Source of the DNA: Leptospira sp.
GTDB lineage: Bacteria; Spirochaetota; Leptospiria; Leptospirales; Leptospiraceae
Reading direction: 5' to 3'
Assembly: GCA_016742255.1 (NCBI GenBank)
Contig: JACVCB010000010.1
Span: forward strand, 1 to 64,000
Length of the DNA: 64,000 bases
Made by a program: the position numbers and the translations under genes
Part shown: positions 46,096 to 54,843 of the stretch, piece by piece
Layout: every line of letters starts with the position of its first letter
Position numbering within the stretch: the first letter of the stretch is position 1
Notes under the pieces: generated by a model
Told to the model about the DNA's origin: nothing
What the model saw: only the letters and a program-made list of their open reading frames with translations
Database searches by the model: none

Positions 46096-47325
46096 ATGTT
46101 AGAAAAACGATTTCAAATTCTAATTAAAATAGGAGTTTTCCTTTTGATAATGTCAATCTTGCAGTGTTCAAAAGGTAAATTATCACCAGACCAAGTGGTT
46201 GATGAACATGGAAAAATCATTCAAGTGATTCCGGAACCAGATGCAACTGAGACTAAACAAATAGAATTTACTTCATCTGTTGCTCTTCTCAAAGAAGATG
46301 GAACTCTTAATGTTTCAGGATGGTCTAGATATCCACACTTTCAGATCAATGAATCTTACATAAAAGCAGAACCTAAACGTTATAAACGATGGGAACATTA
46401 CACATTCTATAATGAAAATTTCGGAGGTGCTATCACTGTAACTGATATTGGAAATTTAGCGATGGGTAGCATCGAGTTATTAGAATTTAAATCAGGTAAA
46501 ACAATTTTTTCTAAAACAGAACTTGTTAGACCAGGTGCCATTCTTTTCCCAACCAATACTACGGATCCTATTGAATTTACGAAAGGAAGCCAATTCATTA
46601 GAATACAAAAACAAAAAGGAAAAAGAATCATCACTTATGCAATCCAAGGTGATTCCTCTAATGAAACTATCCAAGGTAATTTTGAATTTACCGAAAAATC
46701 AAATGAAGCACTGGCAATCATCACTCCATTTTCCCAATCAGATTTCTTTTATGAGTACAAAATGCCAAGTTTGATCTGTAAGGGTACAATCGTATACAAA
46801 CAATCTATTTACGATTTTAAAGAAGATAGTTACGCAGTGTTAGATTGGGGAAGAGGAACTTGGCCTGAGAAAAACAAATGGCTTTGGGCAGCTGGCGCAG
46901 GAATGGTTGGTGGAGAACTTCTTAGTCTCAATTTAGGTTATGGATTTGGTGATCCCAAAAACGCAACAGAAAACGGTATCGTTTACAAAGGGAAAGTTCA
47001 TAAACTTGATAAAGTAGTTTGGAAGTATGATGTTACAGATTACAAAAAACCTTGGAAATTTGTGAGTAACCAAGGTAGATTGGAATTAAACTTTACTCCA
47101 GTTTATTTATTGCATTCTGATATAGATCTTATGGGTATGATCGGTTTTTTAAAACAACTGATTCAAAATTTTTCAATATCTGAAATCTTTGAATTATTAA
47201 AAACCGAAGCTTATTTGAATAAAGCCTTCGGTGTTTATAATGGTTATGTGGTCTTAGATAACGGAACAAAACTAGAAGTTAAAAACTTGTTTGGTTTTGC
47301 CGAACAAATGTACCAACAATGGTAA
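46096..47325 (+). CDS. DUF2804-like lipoprotein
   Basis: About 409 residues from the ATG at 46096 (GGAG upstream; an in-frame TTG at 46084 is less likely). Lipoprotein signal ending MSILQC. The body has NVSGWSRYPHFQIN near the N-terminus, then SYAVLDWGRGTWPEKNKWLWAAG and NLGYGFGDPKNATENGIVYKGK, which resemble DUF2804 proteins. These are thought to have a lipocalin/hydroxysteroid-dehydratase-like beta fold, but no reaction is established. As last gene of the operon and lipid-anchored, it may bind or hand over a hydrophobic substrate (inference). It ends 1 base from the convergent MFS gene. Confidence 0.72.
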   Translation: MLEKRFQILIKIGVFLLIMSILQCSKGKLSPDQVVDEHGKIIQVIPEPDATETKQIEFTSSVALLKEDGTLNVSGWSRYPHFQINESYIKAEPKRYKRWEHYTFYNENFGGAITVTDIGNLAMGSIELLEFKSGKTIFSKTELVRPGAILFPTNTTDPIEFTKGSQFIRIQKQKGKRIITYAIQGDSSNETIQGNFEFTEKSNEALAIITPFSQSDFFYEYKMPSLICKGTIVYKQSIYDFKEDSYAVLDWGRGTWPEKNKWLWAAGAGMVGGELLSLNLGYGFGDPKNATENGIVYKGKVHKLDKVVWKYDVTDYKKPWKFVSNQGRLELNFTPVYLLHSDIDLMGMIGFLKQLIQNFSISEIFELLKTEAYLNKAFGVYNGYVVLDNGTKLEVKNLFGFAEQMYQQW

Positions 47326-47326
47326 A

Positions 47327-48526
47327 TCAAAGCGTATAGTTTCGAAGTGTTTTTAACCTGATTGTGGTAAAAATCACAATCAGGGTTAATATTATTCCTG
47401 CAGAAACAACTGCAGTTGGAATCGAAACTTTTACAAGAATAATCCCCGATAAAAATCCTGCAAATGCCGGTACAACTTGGCTAGTTATTGTATACAAACT
47501 CATTAACCTTCCTCTGTATTCTTGGCCCACTTCTGATTGAAGGATGGCAACAAGCAAACTGATACTAGCTCCAGCACCAAATCCACTCACAAGTAATAAA
47601 CTAATCGAAATCCATAAATGTGAACTGAGTCCGATGCCTAAAAGACCTAATCCACATAACAATCCAGAGGTGAGGATCAATTTTCCATAACCAAACGGTT
47701 TTGCCAGTTTTAAAGAGGTACCTCCTCCCAAAAGTAAAGCTAAGGCGAGTGCTCCTAAAAAGAATCCACGTCCCATCTCACCTAATTGTAATACACCTTT
47801 TGCATACCTAGGCATCATCACTTGCACTGGTCCCATGGAACAATAGATCACAATCGAAAATAAGAGTGTTTGTCTAAGTAATGTATGATTTTTTGCATAA
47901 GATACCCCGCGAAGGATCCTATCCCAAGCAGAAGAAGTTTTTCCTTGTCCTTCCGTTTTGATTCCGATGAGTAAACACATTGCAATTAAAAAAAGACTAA
48001 CGCCAGTGATGTGAACCATCTGCCAAGAACCAATGCTTCTGCAAAACGCCAAAATGGGTGGAGCAAAACCAAAACCTAACATCACGAGTACATTAAATAT
48101 CACTGCCATCTTTTTTTGTTTTTCGCCAGCTAATCTGCCAAGTAAAGACATCCTAGCGGGAGCGAGGATTGCCCAACCCACTCCAACAAAAAACGCTGCG
48201 AATAAAAATAAAGATACAGAAGTGACGCCAATCAATTGTGAGGAAAGATTTAATAGCCCTAGAGCAATTAAAAACGATCCATGGGCAATCTGTGCTAAAA
48301 TTTGTGGTGAGTGAGAATCACACCAGGCTCCTGCAAACCATCCTAGTATTAATGGGACACCAAAACATAGTCCAAATCCAATTCCTGCTAATGCATCTTG
48401 GTTCCAAACATCTTGTGCATATAAAATGACACTATAGTTAGTTAGGTGACCAGCTAAAAAGCCCAAAAAGGATGCTAACAAAAATCGAATCATTTGTCCT
48501 TGGTTATAAGTATTAGAGGAACTCAT
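47327..48526 (-). CDS. MFS transporter
   Basis: 399 residues with about 12 membrane helices and the usual two-half layout: LLASFLGFLAGHLTNYSVILYAQDVW in helix 1, GWFAGAWCDSHSPQ (motif A-like) after helix 2 and PARMSLLGRLAGEKQKK after helix 4. The C-terminal half ends with VPAFAGFLSGIILVKV. The family includes efflux and uptake carriers; the substrate is not predictable. The start overlaps the stop of the cytochrome-propeller gene (ATGA), so it belongs to the minus-strand operon. Confidence 0.87.
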   Translation of the reverse strand: MSSSNTYNQGQMIRFLLASFLGFLAGHLTNYSVILYAQDVWNQDALAGIGFGLCFGVPLILGWFAGAWCDSHSPQILAQIAHGSFLIALGLLNLSSQLIGVTSVSLFLFAAFFVGVGWAILAPARMSLLGRLAGEKQKKMAVIFNVLVMLGFGFAPPILAFCRSIGSWQMVHITGVSLFLIAMCLLIGIKTEGQGKTSSAWDRILRGVSYAKNHTLLRQTLLFSIVIYCSMGPVQVMMPRYAKGVLQLGEMGRGFFLGALALALLLGGGTSLKLAKPFGYGKLILTSGLLCGLGLLGIGLSSHLWISISLLLVSGFGAGASISLLVAILQSEVGQEYRGRLMSLYTITSQVVPAFAGFLSGIILVKVSIPTAVVSAGIILTLIVIFTTIRLKTLRNYTL

Positions 48527-50307
48527 TTTGCCTGTGTAACTTCCATAAGAGTAGGTTGCCCATCTTCAATTTGCCAACTTGGGAAAGCACCATTCGAAGA
48601 ATAAGCTTTTCCATCCGGTGAAAATTCAATATCACGAGTAAATGTAACCTTACGGCTCATGGGATATACTTTCCAAATTTCTGTTTTGATATCCATTACC
48701 ATTAAATTGTCTGATGAAGTTCCTGTGACCCAAACAAGATTACGTTTTCTATCCACATTCAGAGAATAAGGTGTCTCCACGCCATCTACTGCTGTCGGAA
48801 GCGGGTACAGTTTGAACTTTCCATCTTCTGGAGTGTACTTAGCGATTGATCCTTCTGGAAATACCGAGATCCAGACATGATTGTCTCGATCCACTCGAAG
48901 CCTTCGTGGGCCTTGGAATGGTGTTTCAATTACCTGAAAGGAAAAATCTTTCGGATTGATTTTGCCAATTGTGTCAGCGTGTAATCTTGTAAACCAAACA
49001 GTTCCATCAGGTGCAACATCAATCCCATATGGCAGTGGCATTCCGCTCACACGTTCATCTACAGGTAATAAATGCATTGGAAAACCCCAATTCATCAGTT
49101 TCACAATGAATCCACTGATCAATAAACTAAAACTTTCTTTTTTGGTTCTTGCAGGTAAATCGAAGTAGTGGAAAGAAAGATCCTTACGATCAAACATACC
49201 TACCTGGTTTGAAAGTGCTAACGTAAACCAAACTCGGTCTTCATCGTCAATACGGATGGTATGCGGATAAAGTCCATTCTGAAACATATGGTCTTTGAAC
49301 TGTTTGGTTTTTGGATCAAACTCTGTGATTCGTTTTTGTAAGGAAGGAGTGATAAAAATATTTCCGTCAATTGGAGATTCCGCAAGGGAATGTAAACCAA
49401 CATAGGTTTCATGTTTTTGAAATGATCGTAACCTTCCTGGTAATAGACCACCCAACTCATCATCTGGTTGTTTTGGAACTTTGTATACTACCGTTTTACC
49501 TGTGTTAGGATCAATTTCCCAAAGACGGTCCTGGATATTATCACCTACGTACACAAGACCTGTTTTTTTATGGTATAGTAAATCATGCATTTGGGAGAAA
49601 CTATCACCCATAGGCCATTCTCTGATGACTGCTCCATATAACTCTTTTCCCCATGGACGACCAGGTGACACACGTTCAGGGTGTTTTAGCAAATCAACAT
49701 ATGCATTTGAAAGTAAACTTGGAAGTTTTTTCTTAGCTTTCCCATGAGGTCTTGCACCATAACCCATCATTCGATTGATGATATCTTCCCAATCACCTTC
49801 TGAGAATGCTCTTCTCATAAAAAAACTTCCTTGTTGGTGACAAAAACCACATTGTTCTAAATATGTTTTTCTTAAATCTTTGTCTTCGCCAAAGTTAAGT
49901 GCTGCAACCCAACTGTTAGAAGGGTATTGCCCAACTAATAAATTTAAATCAGTTTGTTTTTCCATTCGAAACGATACAGAACTTTGATTGGAATAGGAAC
50001 GTAGATTAACATCCTTATACCCAATTTTACGTAATCGAATGTTTACTTTTGGTGCATAAGGAAATGAGATAGTTACCTTACCATAGGGATTTGTAAACAT
50101 AGTCACTTCTGGTGTAATCATAAATTCAAGTCTTTCAGGTGGATAACCATGGTCATCTCGAGGTGGCACTTGCGGTTTTTCAGCTTTAATTGTAACCATA
50201 ACAAGATCCAAACTTTTTCCATTATTATCTTTGATATCCAACTGGATTGCAGATAACGAAGAGTAGGTGAATATTAATACAAAAACAAAAAGTTTAAATT
50301 TCATCAT
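48523..50307 (-). CDS. Secreted c-type cytochrome / beta-propeller (Vgb/SMP-like) protein
   Basis: About 594 residues from the ATG at 50307, chosen for AAAGGAG upstream and for the signal peptide (KFKLFVFVLIFTYSSLSA). N-terminal carboxypeptidase-regulatory-like beta domain (about 22-118), then a haem c attachment site C153-G-F-C156-H157, then a six-bladed propeller of virginiamycin-B-lyase/SMP-30 type (repeats such as DVAPDGTVWFTRLHADTIGKINP and DRDNHVWISVFPEGSIAKYTP). One haem plus a propeller suggests a periplasmic redox enzyme or electron acceptor, possibly for the GMC dehydrogenase (inference). Overlaps the epimerase and MFS genes. Confidence 0.8.
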   Translation of the reverse strand: MMKFKLFVFVLIFTYSSLSAIQLDIKDNNGKSLDLVMVTIKAEKPQVPPRDDHGYPPERLEFMITPEVTMFTNPYGKVTISFPYAPKVNIRLRKIGYKDVNLRSYSNQSSVSFRMEKQTDLNLLVGQYPSNSWVAALNFGEDKDLRKTYLEQCGFCHQQGSFFMRRAFSEGDWEDIINRMMGYGARPHGKAKKKLPSLLSNAYVDLLKHPERVSPGRPWGKELYGAVIREWPMGDSFSQMHDLLYHKKTGLVYVGDNIQDRLWEIDPNTGKTVVYKVPKQPDDELGGLLPGRLRSFQKHETYVGLHSLAESPIDGNIFITPSLQKRITEFDPKTKQFKDHMFQNGLYPHTIRIDDEDRVWFTLALSNQVGMFDRKDLSFHYFDLPARTKKESFSLLISGFIVKLMNWGFPMHLLPVDERVSGMPLPYGIDVAPDGTVWFTRLHADTIGKINPKDFSFQVIETPFQGPRRLRVDRDNHVWISVFPEGSIAKYTPEDGKFKLYPLPTAVDGVETPYSLNVDRKRNLVWVTGTSSDNLMVMDIKTEIWKVYPMSRKVTFTRDIEFSPDGKAYSSNGAFPSWQIEDGQPTLMEVTQAK

Positions 50308-51259
50308 ATGGAACTCCTTTGGCATTTAAATACATTATGAATGTCTCTCTTGAATTGTACTTGGGAATATAGCCAAATACCGTCTTTAATTGTGTATTTG
50401 ATAAAACTGGTCTATAACGTAAAAAATCAATTTGGTCGGGACCATATTGTGTGAGCCGAAGTTTCCTAAGTACCCATAACAATGACTGTAACAAAAAAGC
50501 AGGAATGGGAACATATGGTTTTCGAATCATTTTGCTGATCTCTTGTAAACTGAGAGCACCATCTCCAGCTAAATTGAACTTACCGTCTTTTTTATCAGCT
50601 ATACCTTTGGTGATGATCTGAATTACATCTTCATCCCAAATAAACACAAATGGACTTTTGTGACCTAAGATACCCATTACAAAAGGTTTTTGAAACATAT
50701 CAGTAATTAGATTATTCACTGTTTTTCCAAGGATGGTTCCTGGTCTTAAGATCAATTGTTTGAGTTGAGGGAATATTGATCTGTATTCTGCTAATAATTC
50801 TTCTACTTCACGTTTGTGTTTGGAATATACAAACGCTGAATGACCTCGAATCGGATCTGTTTCTTCAATCCATTCTTTATTTTCTTTATGATAACCGTAT
50901 GCTGCACCTGAACTTGTGATGATCACTTGTTCTGCTCGAGCATATGCTGCTCCATCTAACACATTTTTGGTGCCTTGAACATCAATTTTCCACTGTGTTT
51001 CCTCACTCATTCCTGGCGGGGGATTGAGAATTGATGCAAGATGGACAATCGAATTGGGTTTCCAGTCTTGGATCAATTCAACAACAGAATTTCGATCACT
51101 GATATCCAAAATTTGGAATTCAAATTGAGAAGAAACAAATGACTTAGACATCGGTTTGATATCCGTTGCCATGATTTGCCAAGTTGGATAGGTATTTAAT
51201 AAATGTTGGATGAGCGTGGATCCAATATAACCCGCACCCCCTGTCACTAAAACTTTCAA
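50294..51259 (-). CDS. NAD-dependent epimerase/dehydratase (extended SDR)
   Basis: 321 residues. VLVTGGAGYIGSTLIQHLL (GxxGxxG), ATDIKPMSK, VHLASILNPPPGMSE, catalytic ITSSGAAYGYHKEN and YSKHK. The C-terminal substrate region is not diagnostic; sugar epimerase or hydroxysteroid dehydrogenase are both possible. It starts 1 base after the BASS stop and overlaps the cytochrome-propeller gene by 14 bases. A counterpart SDR (39963) is in the facing operon, so the two gene sets share two families. Confidence 0.84.
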   Translation of the reverse strand: MKVLVTGGAGYIGSTLIQHLLNTYPTWQIMATDIKPMSKSFVSSQFEFQILDISDRNSVVELIQDWKPNSIVHLASILNPPPGMSEETQWKIDVQGTKNVLDGAAYARAEQVIITSSGAAYGYHKENKEWIEETDPIRGHSAFVYSKHKREVEELLAEYRSIFPQLKQLILRPGTILGKTVNNLITDMFQKPFVMGILGHKSPFVFIWDEDVIQIITKGIADKKDGKFNLAGDGALSLQEISKMIRKPYVPIPAFLLQSLLWVLRKLRLTQYGPDQIDFLRYRPVLSNTQLKTVFGYIPKYNSRETFIMYLNAKGVPYDEI

Positions 51260-51260
51260 A

Positions 51261-52154
51261 TTAGTTTCCTTCTACGGGTGGTCGGCTCTTCCAATATGTT
51301 ACTAAAATCAAACCTGAAATAATATGCCATATTCCCCAAAACGCAGCCACGAGTGCCATGTTAGGTTCTGCTTGGAATTGTGTGAGAATGAGACCCAACG
51401 CAAGTCCTGAATTTTGCATTCCTACTTCAATAGTAATAGCACGTTTGTTTGCTTCGTTTTGTAAAAACACCCTCGCAATTAAATTCCCAATGACGAGAGC
51501 GATGAAATTATGAAAAACAACAATGACAAAAACAAAACCAAGATTGTCTAAAAAGATTTTCCAATTCCCACCAATAGCAACGATTAGAAAGATTAAAAAC
51601 GCAAAGGATGAAACACGTTTAAAAAACGGGGTGATTTTATGAGCGAAACCAGTGAAAAAATTGCCCAAGAACATTCCTAGTAATAATGGAATTAGTAATA
51701 ATACAATTAATCCTTTGACAATCATCAAACTATCGATACTAAGATCCCCTGAACCAGAAATCATAGCATACGTTACTGGATTCAAATTTGCCGTTAATGT
51801 AAAGTTAAGTGGTAATGTAATGATAGCAAATAAACTAGAAACAGCTGTCATACTCACAGAAAGTGCAGTGTTACCTTTACCAAGATGAGTAATGATATTG
51901 GATAGGTTTCCACCGGGACTTGCGGCAACTAACAACATCCCCAATTCAATTCCAGCAGGAAGATCCAAAACCAACGTGATGATCAAAGTGACCCAAGGTA
52001 AAAAAATCACTTGGCCAATGAGGCCAGCAAGAGCAGCCACAGGTCTTTGTAAAACTGCCTTAAAGGCAATGAATCTAAGTTCTAAGGCAACTCCAAAGAT
52101 CATGAGAGCCAAAACCAAACCCAAAACAATTTGGTAATCATTGTTATAATTCAT
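51261..52154 (-). CDS. Bile acid:sodium symporter (BASS) family transporter
   Basis: 297 residues, about 9-10 membrane helices. The signature LVAASPGGNLSNIITHLGKGNTALSVSMT and the second segment TIEVGMQNSGLALGLILTQF define the BASS family. AGGA lies about 10 bases before the ATG. It is first of a four-gene run (transporter, epimerase, cytochrome-propeller, MFS) with tight or overlapping junctions, separate from the porin-lipoprotein pair upstream by 278 bases that contain two inverted repeats. Confidence 0.88.
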   Translation of the reverse strand: MNYNNDYQIVLGLVLALMIFGVALELRFIAFKAVLQRPVAALAGLIGQVIFLPWVTLIITLVLDLPAGIELGMLLVAASPGGNLSNIITHLGKGNTALSVSMTAVSSLFAIITLPLNFTLTANLNPVTYAMISGSGDLSIDSLMIVKGLIVLLLIPLLLGMFLGNFFTGFAHKITPFFKRVSSFAFLIFLIVAIGGNWKIFLDNLGFVFVIVVFHNFIALVIGNLIARVFLQNEANKRAITIEVGMQNSGLALGLILTQFQAEPNMALVAAFWGIWHIISGLILVTYWKSRPPVEGN

Positions 52155-52205
52155 ATTTGAATCTTCCTAGCGAACCTTCATAACCAAACATTAACCAATT
52201 GAGTT

Positions 52206-52221
52206 ATGAACGGATGTTCAT
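52206..52221. promoter_or_regulatory. Inverted repeat upstream of BASS operon
   Basis: ATGAAC-GGAT-GTTCAT: perfect 6-base arms around 4 bases, about 50 bases upstream of the BASS start codon. Position suits an operator for the transporter operon. It differs from the TetR palindrome at 35806. Confidence 0.4.
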
Positions 52222-52360
52222 CGGAGTAATATTCTAAATCAGAAAGAAGAGATTCTATCTTTTTTTATCATCTTAGAGTCAGAAACCAAAGTTATTTCTG
52301 AACACTTCGTTGCATTTTTGAAAGTAAATGGATTAAAATAAGTGGGATCATGACAAAACT

Positions 52361-52391
52361 CACAAAAGGATAGTGGATTTATCCTTTTGTG
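52361..52391. terminator. 12-bp stem hairpin, probable terminator
   Basis: CACAAAAGGATA, a 7-base loop, then TATCCTTTTGTG: a perfect 12-pair stem about 40 bases beyond the lipoprotein stop codon (minus strand). The T-tract after it on the minus strand is short and interrupted, so it may be a weak terminator or an RNA-stabilising hairpin separating the porin-lipoprotein unit from the BASS operon. Confidence 0.6.
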
Positions 52392-52432
52392 GAGTTACGA
52401 ATTTATCTAAAAACCGAGTGAATCTGGTTTGA

Positions 52433-52912
52433 TTAAAAACCAGATGCCGTAATCGCAGATCTCGAACAAGGATTGTTATTGGGATCACAAGTATACATTT
52501 TAAATGTGAAGCCATCATTTGGGTTAGGTCTTTGTGATGTTGAACCAAAATTGGTTCCACTTGCAAATCCCAAATCAGTACAACTCGATGTTGATACATT
52601 GTATTTTTTAATGTTCGTATTCAATAGTCCGCCAGCACCACCTGGTGGAGTGTTGAAATAAGATGTAGGTCCAATATTTCCACCATTGAGTTGGAACGTA
52701 TCATAACAATTACCTGTGTAAGAACCACCTAAATCGGCAACTTCCATAATCACAAGAGACTTGTTTCTATCAACTCCACCATTGAGTATATTGTTGATGA
52801 TAAGGGAAGAGATACCTTCTCTGTCTTGTTCCTTTGATTGGCAATTTAAAAGGAATAACGAAAGTGAAAGTGTTAAAATGATTCTCATCATGAATGTTAA
52901 TTTAATTTTCAT
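52433..52912 (-). CDS. Hypothetical lipoprotein next to porin
   Basis: 159 residues. The signal peptide MMRIILTLSLSLFLLNC ends in a lipobox Cys. The mature part is Asn/Gly/Cys-rich (VMEVADLGGSYTGNCYDTFQLNGG, SSCTDLGFASG, TFKMYTCDPNNNPCSRSAI) with several Cys that may form disulphides. No family recognised. AAGGA precedes the ATG; it follows the porin gene by 11 bases on the same strand, so both are probably one transcript ending at the hairpin 52361-52391. A role beside the porin at the outer membrane is inferred. Confidence 0.8.
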   Translation of the reverse strand: MKIKLTFMMRIILTLSLSLFLLNCQSKEQDREGISSLIINNILNGGVDRNKSLVIMEVADLGGSYTGNCYDTFQLNGGNIGPTSYFNTPPGGAGGLLNTNIKKYNVSTSSCTDLGFASGTNFGSTSQRPNPNDGFTFKMYTCDPNNNPCSRSAITASGF

Positions 52913-52923
52913 AAATATTCCTT

Positions 52924-54597
52924 TTAGTTTGGCCTATAACTGTAAGCTTCTGGAGAAACAACACCCGTCCAAAAGTTTGCTTGGAATTGTAAATAAACGC
53001 GTCTATCGTCAATTGGCATTGAGTTTCCTGTGTTAGGATTTACATCAAATTGATTTCCTAAAATTTGATAGTAGAGTTGTGCTTTGAAGTGATGTTTATC
53101 ACCAAACAAGTTTAAACCTGCCCAATACACTCTTAAAGAATCAGTAGGATCTACTTTTCCATTTCGATTAAAATCTCCTTGGATGTATTCGTATTTTAAC
53201 AATGGCATGATATAATAACGATCCAAAAATGGAATGTTATAACCAATAGTTCCATGGTATCCATATAGATCATTTGATGCAGCACCACCAAACTTTGTAT
53301 AAGCACCCGATAAATAAATACCTTTGTAAGTAAACGTTGTATCGTAAGTGTGTCCCACTAATCCCATTTTTGGTCGAGCTAGTGTAGGAACAGAATTCTG
53401 AACTAAAAAGTTTGGATTTCCACTTGCATCTAAACTTCCGCGATCTGGATTCGATCCTTGTGAAGTTAATAATTGAATCCCACTTGTTGTACCAGGTGTG
53501 TATTCAGGAACGTAAAGTGCTGGCGTAATTAAATTTTGGGTTTGTAGATACCCTGCACCCAAAGACCATTTCATCTCTCGTTGGAAAATTTCTTCTCCTT
53601 CTTGCCAATTCACCATTTTTCCGTCAGATTCTCGTTTTAATCCACCAAACACATTCACTTGTGCTCGTGCATAATACATAGGGGATGTATTAATTGCTCC
53701 ATAACGATTCGCGGTTGTTAAGTCTTGTCTTCTACCAGTACCATAATCACCACCACCACCTTTTCCGTTACTCACCATTAAGGAAACTTGTAAGTATCGT
53801 TCCCATTTGTGATCTAATTCTTTCAGTGGAGTTGCTTGGATCATAACACCATGATCAAATTGTGGAATGGCATTTACGATCATACTTCGTTCTAATGTGA
53901 CGAAGTTCGCTGACGATTGTAAGTATTCACGGCTGAATTGAGTTGGCAATTGACCGAACACAAAACGTAATCCAGCATAAGGTATTTTTGCATACCCAAA
54001 TGCTTCGTGAATGTAACCACGATTGTCTTTTAATCGAGTGTTGGATACATAACTCGTTGTTGCTGGTCTACCATTCGCATCTAAATAATTTAAAGTACTT
54101 GTAGTTTGGACAATATCAGGTCGATTCAACATGTTCTCCAATCGGAGTTGGATATTAGTTCCCCACCAATCGTTTTCGTATTGAGCACCTAATCGTAAAC
54201 GTCTGAAGTTCCAATCCACATTATTAAAATCTCTATGACCATTGCTGAAGAGAGAATCTTCAGAACCAGAGACTCCTCTAAATTGGATACGGCCATAAAT
54301 CGTTAATTTCTCTTTTGCCGTATCATCGGGCCTGTGTGCAAATGCATCGGGTAAGGTTGTTGCATTTCCGTTGGAAAGGGGACGGTTATATTCCACCTTC
54401 ACACGATTGGGTCCTGGTTTTGAATAAATTTGCCCAGTTTCGGTGTCTTCGTAGAGTTCTTGGTAAACCTTCGTTTGAGGTTTTTTCGATTGGTTTTCTG
54501 CGGGATTTGGTTCGTTTGTTCGGGTCACTTCTGGTTCGGCAGAAAGTGTGCTAACAAATAGTAAGAGTCCCAGAGTTACTTTTGTGATGGTATTCAT
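52924..54597 (-). CDS. Outer-membrane porin (phosphate-selective-porin-like beta-barrel)
   Basis: 557 residues with a signal peptide (ITKVTLGLLLFVSTLSA). After a short linker the chain becomes a barrel of alternating aromatic strands: KLTIYGRIQFRGVSG, NVDWNFRRLRLGAQYENDWWGTNIQLRLENML, FGYAKIPYAGLRFVFGQLPTQFSREYLQSS, ending YLQFQANFWTGV. The order and the GQ...FSRE block recall the OprO/OprP porin family, but selectivity cannot be read. It is followed by a lipoprotein gene. The upstream region holds repeated TTACAA motifs and a long inverted repeat, so regulation is likely. Confidence 0.82.
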   Translation of the reverse strand: MNTITKVTLGLLLFVSTLSAEPEVTRTNEPNPAENQSKKPQTKVYQELYEDTETGQIYSKPGPNRVKVEYNRPLSNGNATTLPDAFAHRPDDTAKEKLTIYGRIQFRGVSGSEDSLFSNGHRDFNNVDWNFRRLRLGAQYENDWWGTNIQLRLENMLNRPDIVQTTSTLNYLDANGRPATTSYVSNTRLKDNRGYIHEAFGYAKIPYAGLRFVFGQLPTQFSREYLQSSANFVTLERSMIVNAIPQFDHGVMIQATPLKELDHKWERYLQVSLMVSNGKGGGGDYGTGRRQDLTTANRYGAINTSPMYYARAQVNVFGGLKRESDGKMVNWQEGEEIFQREMKWSLGAGYLQTQNLITPALYVPEYTPGTTSGIQLLTSQGSNPDRGSLDASGNPNFLVQNSVPTLARPKMGLVGHTYDTTFTYKGIYLSGAYTKFGGAASNDLYGYHGTIGYNIPFLDRYYIMPLLKYEYIQGDFNRNGKVDPTDSLRVYWAGLNLFGDKHHFKAQLYYQILGNQFDVNPNTGNSMPIDDRRVYLQFQANFWTGVVSPEAYSYRPN

Positions 54598-54776
54598 TCG
54601 ATGTTTGTCTGTACTGATTTGGATTCATTTCAATAGAGGATACCTCCATTACAATGTTTCAGTCTGGTTACAAACATATTGAATCCATGTTATGATTGGA
54701 TGACAAGAATATTACAAATTGGTTACAAGGAGCAAAACTGCCCGTTTGGTGAGCATTTTTTTTCGAAAATGGAAGT

Positions 54777-54807
54777 TTGTCACAATCGAAGGGTTGTTTT
54801 GTGACAA
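54777..54807. promoter_or_regulatory. Inverted repeat TTGTCACAA ... TTGTGACAA upstream of porin
   Basis: Perfect 9-base arms (54777-54785 and 54799-54807) separated by 13 bases lie in the 246-base gap between the porin and DUF3052 genes. GGTTACAA also occurs twice nearby (54666-54673, 54721-54728). The spacing puts the arms on roughly the same DNA face (centre to centre about 22 bases), as for two bound dimers or one large dimer. The regulator is unknown. Confidence 0.4.
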
Positions 54808-54843
54808 TTTTATAACGATTCCAAATTCAAAAACTTTCTGGAT

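Noticed and set aside
52360..52599. Minus-strand 79-codon frame overlapping the porin-linked lipoprotein
   Set aside because: It overlaps the lipoprotein gene in another frame, lacks a ribosome site and runs through the terminator-like hairpin.
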